Source: Anas platyrhynchos (taxonomy: Eukaryota > Chordata > Aves > Anseriformes > Anatidae). From it: 64,000 nucleotides of DNA. The translations under genes were made by a program, and so were the position numbers. Position 1 is the first letter of the stretch; every line of letters starts with the position of its first letter. The stretch is taken from the NCBI RefSeq assembly GCF_047663525.1, contig NC_092600.1, positions 1,608,001-1,672,000 of the forward strand, read 5' to 3'. The notes below the pieces were generated by a model. The model saw nothing but the letters and a program-made list of their open reading frames with translations, searched no databases and was not told where the DNA came from. Shown here one piece after another: positions 23,882-33,500 of the stretch.

Positions 23882-26800
23882 CTAGTCCCTTTCAGGTGCC
23901 TGTAGGGGAGGACAGGGGGAGCTTCCTTCTCCAGGCCTCAGCTGAGGGCAGAAGCCGCCCACGTGCCCCCTCCCACCATCCGCTCCCCCATCCTCACTGT
24001 ACAGCTGGCTGAATCCATCATAGTATTCATCTGTCTCCATGGCGTCATCAGGAATTTGGGCTGGAGTAGATGTGAAAGCTGCTGGAACTGGCTGCCTTAC
24101 AGCCACCTTCAACCTTGCCTGCTGGGAATGTTTCAATCCAGAAGGGTAAGGGTAGGCTAAGCTTGCCTCGGGATGGCCCTGGATGGCTTGAGTGACGGGA
24201 TAAAAAATATAAATGGTGTTGGATGGCTGCAAACGTGTTAGCTCTCGATCCACGAACTCTTTGCAGTGGATGAATTCAGTACTGGTAACCTGTAAAGACA
24301 GATTTTTTTTGGTAAGTTCATCATAAATTATTTTCTACTCTGGCCACTGTTTCTGTGCCTGTAATTAGGAGGAGGGCAGGGACAGGCTGTATTGGACACC
24401 TCAACAGATGCACGTAAGCAATATGCATACTGAGCCTGATGCAAAACATTTAACCAGGAGCTCCTGAACCTCTACACAACAGGTGGGTGAGTGCTCCCTC
24501 TAGTTAGGAGGCTGTGAGGTCCAGCAGGGACAGCAGACGGCTACTTATTTCAAAGTGACAAAATGAGTTGATGGTAAGCTGCCGACCTGGAACATTTGCC
24601 TTCTAAGCCTACCCTCTTAAAAAGCAGGTGTTCTAGGAAGCTGGAGAAAAGTTTCAAAAAAAACAGAGCTTGCCCTTTGTATGTATCATTAGAAGCTACA
24701 TTGGTTAGATTTTAAAAGCAAGGTAACTGCTTTTAGAAGTTCTCACCATCTTCAGTGGGAAGCTGAGGACACAGCGCGTGGGCAGCTTGTAGGAGCTTTC
24801 AGCCCCTCCCAGGATGGGAGAATCTCCTTGGCCAGGAAGCAGGGAGCTATCTGGGGCCGAGCTCTTTTGGAAACCTCCTCTCCCTGCCAAAGGGAAGGCC
24901 CCAGCCCTTAACGGTTTCATTCCTTCTTGTGTTGGCACTAGCAAAGCCAGAACATGGACACAGGCTTCTCAGAAATCTGCTGAAGTGCAATGTGGGTGGT
25001 AAACACGCCTGCACTTTATTTATTTATTTATTTATTGGTGGCCTGGCATTGAGAGTTGCAACCAAAGGCCATTTTGATTCCTACCTGTGCTTTCTTTAGC
25101 AGATCAGTAATAACAGGAAACCAGTCAGGAGTCAGCCTCTCCAGCTCTAAGGTGATGATCACCAAGGCCAATGTGGAGCCCTTAAACTGCACTAGTTGGT
25201 GGCACGCCATACAGTGCTGTAGCTGTTTGGTCAAGAACGCAACGTGGCGGGAAGGATTCGTCTGAGGCTGCCCATTTAGTAGATGGGGCCAGTTGGACAT
25301 CACCATGGCATGGAACTGGAGAGAAGAAAAAAAAATATATATATATATAAAAAAAAAGCAGAGGTCAGTGAACTTTGTATGTTTTCGTATGTTACCGACC
25401 AAACGTACAGACTAATTTCATCTCGTATCAGGAATCCAAGAGGGTTTCCCCCCATCCCCACCCTTTTTTTTTTTTTTTTTTGTGTTTTGTGTTTGTACTT
25501 GCCAACCACTGAACTGTTTTTGAGCTTATAATGAATGTAAAAGGTCTGTGTTTCCTAACAATTTCTGAAGTTTCTATGTTATCCAGATTGCTATCTTGGA
25601 GATTCAGTTCAGACCAGCAGATATGAGTAGAGTAAAACCAATAACAAACAATGTACTCTGAATTTACTGAGGAAACAAGCACCTAAGAAAGGCAGTTTTT
25701 ACAATCAGCAGCCTAAGATGGCTTAATATTTGCACATAACCTTATAAAAGGGATCCAGGATGTTTGTATGACATGATTTTTGCCTTACTAGCACATGATC
25801 GTTTCTTGAAGACAAAGTTTAATCGTTTCTATCAAATATTTAGTAACTGCAATGTGAACTAAGTGCCAGATTGGGGTGGTGTAATTGCGTAAAACAAGGG
25901 TGAGTTATCAGTGGGATGAAAAGGGAAATGGTTTAAGAAAAACCTGTGTGTGAAATGTAGCAAAACTGACAGCTTTCTATGTACAGTATTAATAGAACGG
26001 AAATAGTTAGAAATATTTTTGCAGTGTGTATTTAAAAAAAAATAAAAATGGCGTATAGTTGTGCTTTATGAGAATCTTTTTAATGTCCATTTTAGTTGTC
26101 CTTTAAAGATGGGAGTAAATTTTTTGAGCAAAATGAGAGGTTTTAAATAGCAGTTAATTTAAAAAAATAATAAATCATTGTAGCATTTGTCAAAAGGCTT
26201 GCAGGTAGCTAAGAGCTGGCAGTTTGCAAAGCGTCGTGGGAAGGATGTGTGGGTGTGTACGTGCGTGCATCCGTGTTTTCTAGTATTATTTGATAAGCTG
26301 TTTCTTTAAACAAAAAAAAAGCAAAACTTAGTGCTTACAATGTTTAAGAAATCCATTGGTGTTGCCGTGTAAAGATCCCAGTGAAGCTTATCTAGTATAA
26401 TTCTTTCCATTCTCAAGATCTCAGCTGGAGAGCGTTTACAACCACTCTGCACTGCGAGCATCTTCACCGATGGTATTACCTGTAAAAAAAATAAAAATAA
26501 AGAAGGCACCTTCCTACACAGTGCTGTGTGCATTTCTCTGTGTTGTGAAGGGCTCTAACAACTCTGTACCCGTCCCAAAGTGCTACGCAGACCCCTCGTT
26601 CAGGAGAGCACTCTCCTGAGGTATCTCACAATAAATGAGGACCGGTCTCGTTAGCTTTGCTCCCCTGACAATCTAGGAGGAGGCTTCCTGTTTTACAGAG
26701 CCTTTTGTAGTTGTCTGGTTTCCTGTGGTCATTGACTCAGCTTCTCCTTTTTAGCTGAGGGGAAACGAATAACCTCGCCACAATACATCTTAGAAAGGCT

Positions 26801-29093
26801 ACGATAAGCATTTCGCTACAGCAGAGGATATTTGAGGAGAAGCGCATCTGACTCCAGTGCCTAGGCTTTCTGTTCTTTTGCGAAACAGAATGAAGGGAAG
26901 AGGAGAAATACTCTGAAATGCTGTTCAAGGTCTGTTTGGTTCATGTTTGTAATTGTCTGAAGAAGCCTATCAGTCTGTTTCTGCCGTGAGAGATTTTAGC
27001 TAGATGCACTGGGTGATTATCCCTTGTAAGCTCACACTTCCATGGGTATTTGCTGATTTTTTGTGCTCACCATGAAGTGCAGACCTGAGTCATTTCCTCA
27101 CCAAGTTCAGTACCTAGTTTTGACTCCAAGCAAACTCATCCATTTTAAACTTCCTCTGAAGAACCCCTGCTCTGTCTCGCCTACCCTACCCTCCCAGGAC
27201 CTATCACAGGAGAATTACAGCACTTTGATGTTGTGCACACAGAGCTGTGCATGTACATGTGTGTCTCGACTGTCCCCCCAGACCAAGTTTTACTGCAAGC
27301 TGTGGAGTCTGATGAGGAGAGGAGAGGTTTAAGTGCAGGAGGGAAATGCATCCATTACATAAGCAAATATAAGCCCTTCATCCATAAAGGTCACAGCTCT
27401 TCCACGCGCTGGTGAAAAAGGACTGAAAATGTTACTGCCACCCCTTAATGCCTACTCAGGGTAAACAAATTCAGACTTCCTCGTTACGTCCAAGTCGTCC
27501 AAAGACCTGGAAACACAAATAACTTGAACAAAAGAAATGAGTTTAGAGAATTTAAAATTATAAACATACAGACCTCATCTTCTTCATTGGTTTTTGCTGC
27601 AAGGACAAGGCAGGAAATTGCTATGCACTGAAGATATTTTAATTGGGCCTGAAGGGAGAAAAAGAAAACACTGGGTAAAGAAATAATAGTCTTGGGAGGA
27701 ATAATTGTCATTCAACTACAGACGCACAAGCTTCAAATTGTCATTTAAGTTACAGCTGTTTCTGAATTAGTTTAGCTGCAGTAAGATTCATTTGAAGCCA
27801 AAAATAGATCAGGGAAATCCAAAGTGAAACAAAATAAATCCTCTTCGTGGTGCCATTTTTATGCACGTATCCCATGATTTTAGATGATGCTATGCAACAG
27901 TGTTTACAATGCAGTGCTCCTCCTCTTAACAAAGATATTCATATGCTTGTGTCACGTGCCAGTATAGATCTGACCAGAACTAAGAGCTGCAAGGGTCAGT
28001 TCAACTCCTAACTTTGCTGTTGCTTGAACTGTGGAAAAAGTTGGCCCCAGAGTTGGTTATATGATGGTTATATTCATGATACCTGAGTTCTTTACACTTA
28101 TGGCAGCATTTGGACTGCAGGGCACACAATCTTCTACTGAGGACTGTGAATCAGCAAACCTCGGCAAACACTCGTGTTTGTACATATGCCTAAAAGCATC
28201 CCCCTGAAAACCCTGACTGCTCCCTAAATCTGCTGCCAAACACAGCACTCCCTACATTTGCAATCAGCAATCTAACCAGACAAAAAGCTGACAGAGTCTC
28301 TACCTTTACTGATGCCAGTAACCGGTTAAGGATGCTGATAGCTAAGGCGAATGTTTCAGGGTAGAACTGGAACTGCGAGCTGATTTCTGCAATCCAGAGA
28401 ACTGTTTTCTCGTAACATGACGGAGAGATATCTGTACCCTGAGGGGAAGAAAAAGTTAGAAATAAAAAAGGCAGTTAGTGCTTTGATGATTTTGTTAACA
28501 TATCTCCAAAGGAAGACTCGAATCATTCTAAGTGCCCTAATTAACATTTCAGATGTCTCCAGGCTTGCAATGAAGAAAGTCGCCCTCTGTGTCTGCAGAG
28601 CAAGGGAAAGGGCAAACATTGGTGCAATTTAAAGCACTGCTACACCTTGCCCAGCCAGCCAGGCTCTAGCTGCACTTCCAGGCACTTCGTACTGGAATTT
28701 TACTGGAGGGCTGGATGGGGCAGCACACAGCTCTGCCCTTGCACAACACCTCTGAACCTCCAAGCCCAGCTCCGATGAATAAGGTGCTGAGTGTGCTCAT
28801 TATTTCCCTCTCCAGAGAACGCTGAAGCCCCTGCTGCAGCACAGCTTGTGTTCAAACACCCTCAACGGGGAGAAAGGCGTGAGTCAGGGGCAGGTTCTGA
28901 TTTACTCTTACAGATTTTTTAACAGCCCTTGAATTTGCTCAGCCTTGGGATCACAGAGATCAAGGTCATGAGAGAATACCTTCAGGGTGAGGTGGTGGAA
29001 AACCGGCACTTTCCAAATCCTAGTCTCTCTGGCTAAGGCACTTTCCAGGAAGCAGGCAAGTCTTGAGCTCTCTGGAGGTCCAGGGCACTTCAT
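23882..29093 (-). CDS. CCNI2: Cyclin I family member 2
   Basis: This is an atypical cyclin related to cyclin I, expected to bind a CDK5-like kinase. Six coding exons join in phase 0: 29093-28980, 28438-28304, 27648-27574, 26479-26339, 25315-25085 and 24289-23882, giving 367 residues, close to human CCNI2 and CCNI. The start [12 protein letters not shown] resembles the start of cyclin I. The cyclin box covers about residues 39-160 and includes [14 protein letters not shown] and [16 protein letters not shown]. The second cyclin fold includes [12 protein letters not shown]. The tail [17 protein letters not shown] and SPCPPLQ is cyclin I-like. Position next to KIF3A and SEPT8 makes CCNI2 rather than CCNI the right name. 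An upstream acceptor at 29130 shows that at least one more 5' exon exists. The exon 25085-25315 is overlapped on the other strand by a SEPT8 exon. Confidence 0.93.
25015..25036. repeat. (TTTA)n microsatellite in a CCNI2 intron
   Basis: Five to six copies of TTTA. On the minus strand it reads AATAAA several times, about 50 nt after the CCNI2 donor at 25084, and it also supplies the TAA that ends the frame running on from that exon. Confidence 0.9.
25100..25265 (+). CDS. SEPT8: Alternative last coding exon of SEPT8, antisense to CCNI2
   Basis: Splicing the septin exon at 12941 (donor GTAAGT) to the acceptor CTTTAG at 25099 completes an Asn codon and then reads 54 residues to TGA at 25263. The peptide contains [19 protein letters not shown], an IQCCSC cysteine cluster and ends ATWREGF-V. 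This resembles, nearly block for block, the tail I remember for the long human septin 8 isoform, including the Asn-Arg-Ser at the junction. With this exon the protein has 471 residues in the window, which fits a full length of about 485. The mammalian long isoform is reported to be palmitoylated on these tail cysteines (from memory). The exon lies entirely inside CCNI2 exon 25085-25315 on the opposite strand. A first AATAAA downstream on this strand is at 26041. Confidence 0.85.
25266..26062 (+). other. SEPT8: Possible 3' UTR of the long SEPT8 isoform
   Basis: It runs from the TGA to just past AATAAA at 26041-26046, which is followed by a GT-rich stretch. It lies over the end of a CCNI2 exon and a CCNI2 intron. 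The extent is inferred only from the signal. Confidence 0.3.
25335..25348. repeat. (TA)n within an A-rich tract next to a CCNI2 acceptor
   Basis: On the minus strand this is T-rich DNA with a TA repeat, immediately upstream of the CTCCAG acceptor of the CCNI2 exon that starts at 25315. It forms part of the polypyrimidine/branch region. Confidence 0.85.
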
Positions 29094-29129
29094 AGCAACT
29101 CTTTGAGCCAGTTTCCCAGGCGGGAGCCG

Positions 29130-30024
29130 CTGTCAAAACCAAGAGAAGGATTATGAAGCGATATCCCAGCTCCTTGTGATAGGTGATTTCCTCTCAAGAT
29201 GCTCGTCCAGTGCTGAGAACGAGACAGGAGCAGCCGTACAACTTCTTTGTTTGCTGATAAGCAAAGAACAGTTCTGGCACGCATTTTCCCAGGGGGAAGC
29301 TGATGATGGAAGAAAACGTGTCAGACAGCTAAACACTGCAGGCTCGCTTTCTGACTCTTGTGCTCTGTAAAAGCTCCCTTGAGCCACCCCGGAACGAGCA
29401 GTACGTATCGCTGCGCTCACTGCCCCGTACAGCTCTCCCTTTGCAGAGTTAAGTTGCAACCTGTTAGCTGCAGATCCCGAATTTCTGGCAAACAGAGGCC
29501 TATTGTTTCCAAAAAAAGCATCCGAGATGATTGTTCTTCAGATTTTTTTTTTTATTTCTTAATTAACAGTTTAAAAGCAATCTAATCTTTCTCTGTTACA
29601 GCTGAAGACACACAGCAGCTTTGGGCACACCACTCTCCAGACTCTGTATGTAATAAATGTGAAGAAAACTACTATTTAAAAGATAAACAGTGAGGTTGTC
29701 TCAGCCTGAAACAGCGCTTTAATGCCTACCTCATATCCCAGTTTTAAACAGTGTAAAAAAAAAGGGGGAAACAACAAAAAAAGACGTTAGTAGGTCTGCG
29801 ATTTCTGCTGCTCTCTGCCAGCAGAGCGGCGGAGGAGGGCTTCCACAGCAGCGCTTGGGGGACCCTCGGGCTGATATTGCTCCGATAATTTCTCCGCTAA
29901 TTTCTCGTTATCCCTGGAGTTCCGTGGAGCTCCCCGCTCTGTCAGGGACGCCCCGGAGCCCGCCCCGTCCTCCCAGCGCCCCCACCCCCCGCTGAGGCAG
30001 CGCGGCCCCCGCCGCCCTCCTTAC
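29130..30024 (-). other. CCNI2: First CCNI2 intron
   Basis: The donor GTAAGG at 30024 (minus strand) and the acceptor TTTTGACAG ending at 29130 delimit it. The gene-proximal part is AT-rich, and the promoter-proximal part becomes a CpG-rich island. No other feature is seen. Confidence 0.6.
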
Positions 30025-30291
30025 CCGCCCGGCTGGGCCGCGCCGCGGGGGGGGGGGGGGCTCCGTGCGCGGCGGGGCATCGGGCCGCCCGCGGGGCCCC
30101 GCCGCCGCCCCAGCAGCTCCGCGGGGCTCCGCGGGGCTCGGCCGGGCCCCGGGCACCGGGCGGGGCCGCTCCGCCCCGCACCGCCCCCGGGCTCGGCGGC
30201 TGCGCGCGGCCCCGGCCCGGCCCCACCGGGCCCTGAGGCGGAGCCGGGAGTAGGCCGCGCCTCGCCCCGGCCTAGGCCCCGCGGTTGCCAT
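30025..30291 (-). CDS. CCNI2: Candidate CCNI2 first exon with an N-terminal extension
   Basis: From an ATG at 30291 in a strong initiation context (GCCATGG) an Arg/Pro/Ala-rich frame of 89 codons runs to a good donor (GTAAGG) and joins in phase with the exon at 29129, adding 12 more codons before the MKCPGP start. The product would have 468 residues. Human CCNI2 also has a Pro/Ala-rich leader, which supports it. Against it: the ATG is the middle of a perfect X-box, the frame contains a C14 homopolymer, and such GC-rich DNA is open by chance. It may equally be a 5' UTR exon. Confidence 0.35.
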
Positions 30292-30297
30292 GGCAAC
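30284..30297. promoter_or_regulatory. Perfect palindromic RFX X-box
   Basis: GTTGCCATGGCAAC is identical to its reverse complement and fits the RFX consensus GTNRCC-RGYAAC without mismatch. It is about 205 bp upstream of the KIF3A start codon. RFX2, RFX3 and RFX4 activate ciliary genes through such sites, and KIF3A drives intraflagellar transport, so the site makes sense as a KIF3A control element. It could also act on CCNI2. Confidence 0.8.
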
Positions 30298-30480
30298 GCG
30301 CCCGCCCGCCCTTCCGATTGGCTGCGGGGCGGGGAGGGGCGGGACTCTCCCCGCCTTACCTCGGCAGCCATTGGCTGCGAGGGCTCCGCAGCGCGCGGGG
30401 ATTGGCCGCCGGCCGGGCGGGCGGGGGGCGGGCGCAGGCGCGGTGCTGTTATTGTTCCGCGCTGCGGCCCCGCGCCGCTC
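30298..30480. promoter_or_regulatory. Bidirectional CpG-island promoter of CCNI2 and KIF3A
   Basis: Three inverted CCAAT boxes (ATTGG) lie at 30317, 30370 and 30401, with several GGGCGG-type GC boxes between them and a GCGCAGGCGC element near 30432 that resembles an NRF1 half-palindrome. There is no TATA box. The first CCAAT begins about 20 bp after the X-box, similar to X-Y spacing in other RFX/NF-Y promoters. The two coding regions start about 200 bp apart and point away from each other. Confidence 0.7.
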
Positions 30481-30500
30481 CCTCACCGGCCGCCGCCGCC

Positions 30501-33500
30501 ATGCCGGTGAGCGGGGCCGGGGGGCTGCGAGCGGGGATGGGGTGCGGGGATGGGGCGGGGGTGGCCCGCTTGGGGCCGGTTCCATCACCGGGAGGCTGAG
30601 GGTGGTGGTGGGGCCCGGGGCAGGGCCAGGCCGCGGGGCTGAGGGGGGCCCCTCACGGCGCGGGGCCGCTCCCGTCAGGCAGGGCCCGGGGCCGCGGCCT
30701 GGTGGCGGTGAAGTTCCTGAGGGCTGCGCGGTGCCCGCAGGCTGGGAGGTGCTGAAGCGTGCGGGGTGCGCCCTGCCCTCGTTATAAACCCCCCCCCCGG
30801 GTCAGGGGTAACGCCGCAGCGGTGTCCGAGGTAACGCCGCAGCCCGGGGCTGTCTCTGTGTGGTTTCCACCGCAGATCAACAAGGCCGAGAAGCTGGACA
30901 GGCCGGAGAGCTGCGACAATGTCAAGGTGGTTGTCCGCTGCCGGCCCCTCAACGAGCGAGAGAAGGCGACGGGCTACAAGATGGCAGTCAGCGTGGACGA
31001 GATGAGGGGGACGATAACGGTTCACAAAACAGACTCGTCCAACGAGCCGCCCAAGACCTTCACGTTTGACACGGTGTTTGGGCCAGAGAGCAAGCAGCTG
31101 GATGTCTACAACCTAACTGCAAGGCCGATTATTGACTCCGTCCTGGAAGGATACAATGGTGAGTGCCTTGTTTCAAGTCTGTGCACCCCATTTCGTGCTG
31201 CCTGCACTTTTAGCGATGCTGCTGGTCCTACTGGGAGCCTCCCTGGCGAGGGCTGTAGCTGTCTGTTTGTGTCCTGACCTCACTTAAAATACCCAGAAGG
31301 TGCTCATCATCCCGAGCACCCGCAGTGGTTGTAGCTGCTGACTGTAAACAGGGGGAGATCAGTGATGAGCAATGCCTGCTGAGGTCAGTGAGCTGTTGTG
31401 TTTTCATTCTCCATCTTCTGTTTACAAAGATAAACGCTTTGTTTCATTATCAGAATTCTCAGCGACTCTTCACTGTACAGTTTCAGTAACCAAGCAGCTG
31501 CCGTGGTCCTGCAGTAACTAGGTATGCATACCAGGCTTGTGCATATAAGTGCTGCATTTTCTCCTCTAAAATTTGCTGGTTTAGACTAAGATGACTAGTT
31601 AAGCACATCTGCGTGGCCCGGCAGATAATCTGCTGCTTCCTACAGCTGGAAAGGGTACAACCGTGGTTTGTGTGTGTGTTATGCATGCAAATACGCTGCG
31701 TTAAGGAAAGGAGACGTTAGCAAGGAAACAAATTACTGCTTTCCATAAGTGTGCTATGAGCAACAGCAGCCTGTAAAGTTTTTAAAGGTTTGCAAATGCC
31801 TAATAAACTCTCGTGCTAACACACCCAGTTTCAGCTGGTTAAAATTGCATTTCTCCAAACTGTAATGCCAATGAAAATGGAAGCCTAATTTGGGTTTTCA
31901 GCAGTGCTGGGGCAAAACCAATTAACCAGTGTATTTCTGGAGTGTCTGAGCTGGGTCACGGTGAACTTTCTGATGGCTTCCTATGTGGGCTGATTATCTA
32001 GTTCAAACTGAAGCTGTGTCCGCAGGTTCAGAATCAGGCTGGTTCTGTGGCCTGTGGTGCAGGAGTCTCACATTGTTTCTGCTGTGACTTAGAGTGCTAG
32101 CAATAGTTGGTTTTACACCTGGTATATAACCTGCCTCTAATTGACAGTGTTATTAATTGGGCCTGTATTAATTATGTGTGAGCCCTAAGTGTACTAGCAT
32201 TCCATTCTTTAATCATTCTGTATGGTTAAAACAAGCTGACTTTCTCTTAAATATTTTGCAGGCTGGATAAAGCAGTGGCTCTGACCTGTTTCCCGTTGTT
32301 GTACAACGTTTCTTTTTCTCTTATCTTTGTACAGTATCTGCTGGAGAGGGTGGAAAGTTTCAACTCCATAAAAATAAGATGTGCTTACAGCTATTGGGCT
32401 AAGAATTAATGAGGTAAAAATGCAGCTAGCAGCTTCCTAATTATATTTTCTTATTCTTTAGGCACTATTTTTGCATATGGGCAGACTGGAACAGGCAAGA
32501 CTTTTACCATGGAAGGGGTCAGAGCAGTTCCTGAGCTTAGAGGCATCATTCCGAATTCCTTTGCACATATATTTGGTCACATTGCCAAAGCTGAGGGGGA
32601 TACAAGGTATGGCTTCTCTTTACTGTTTCTGTCTTGCATGTCTATCTGTAGAAAAAGCCAGACCTCAACAATGGCAACTGAAACCGTATCTCTGGCTTCA
32701 GCTGGAAGACTCCTTGGGAGGGGAGATCCTTTTGCACTCCTTAGGCAGTTCTTGACTGGGCTGCAGGATTGTATTTGTAGATTGCTGCTTTCTCTTTGCT
32801 GTCTGTGATTGCCTGACCTCAACAAATATCTTCCTAAGAAAGCAACCCAACTGTTTGTCTTCAGGTTTTTAGTTCGTGTGTCTTACCTGGAAATTTACAA
32901 TGAAGAAGTACGGGACCTGCTAGGAAAAGACCAGACGCAGAGGTTGGAGGTGAGCTGCCTGTTCTGAATCTGATGATATTGCTCACTGCTGTGAAATAAA
33001 TATTTTAAAGACCAGAGAGCGTTTGAAGGGAAGTGGGAGGCTGGGTTCCTTGGCACGTGTCCCGTTTCCTCTGAGATGCAGTAGCAGCTGGGTATCTCTG
33101 CTGATTTCTCTGAATCTTTTCTGTTTGGTCAGATGTACAGTTAGAAACTGGCTTTCAGCTGAGTCAGTTTTGTGCATGCAATGCTATCCTAAAGGCCCCC
33201 TGATAGTTTTGCTAGGAGTTAGTGACTGGGACTTGAAGCCTGTATTTGCTGTTAGGGAAAACCAGTGGAGTGTTGTCCTGCATGAGTCTCAGTTCCTTAG
33301 CCATTCGCTTTCAGAGCGGAGGAGTGTTTTCTGTGCAAAATAGAACCTGGGGGAGGAAATCACTGTAGCGATACAGTGCCACTGAAAATTGCCGTCAGGG
33401 ATCTTCTGAGGATGCTCTGTCTAAACTGTTTCTCTCTTAGGTTAAAGAGAGACCTGATGTGGGAGTTTATATCAAAGACCTTTCAGCTTATGTCGTAAAC

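Noticed and set aside
25091-25105. Acceptor TTTAGCAG at 25102 instead of CTTTAG at 25099 for the SEPT8 tail exon
   Set aside because: It keeps the frame but gives Lys-Ser at the junction, without the Asn-Arg-Ser remembered from the human isoform. A tandem NAGNAG choice remains possible as a minor variant.
30290-30787. A 165-codon plus-strand frame across the KIF3A promoter, exon 1 and intron 1
   Set aside because: It is Gly/Arg/Ala-rich and out of frame with KIF3A, and it disregards the good donor at 30507. It is typical chance coding in a CpG island.
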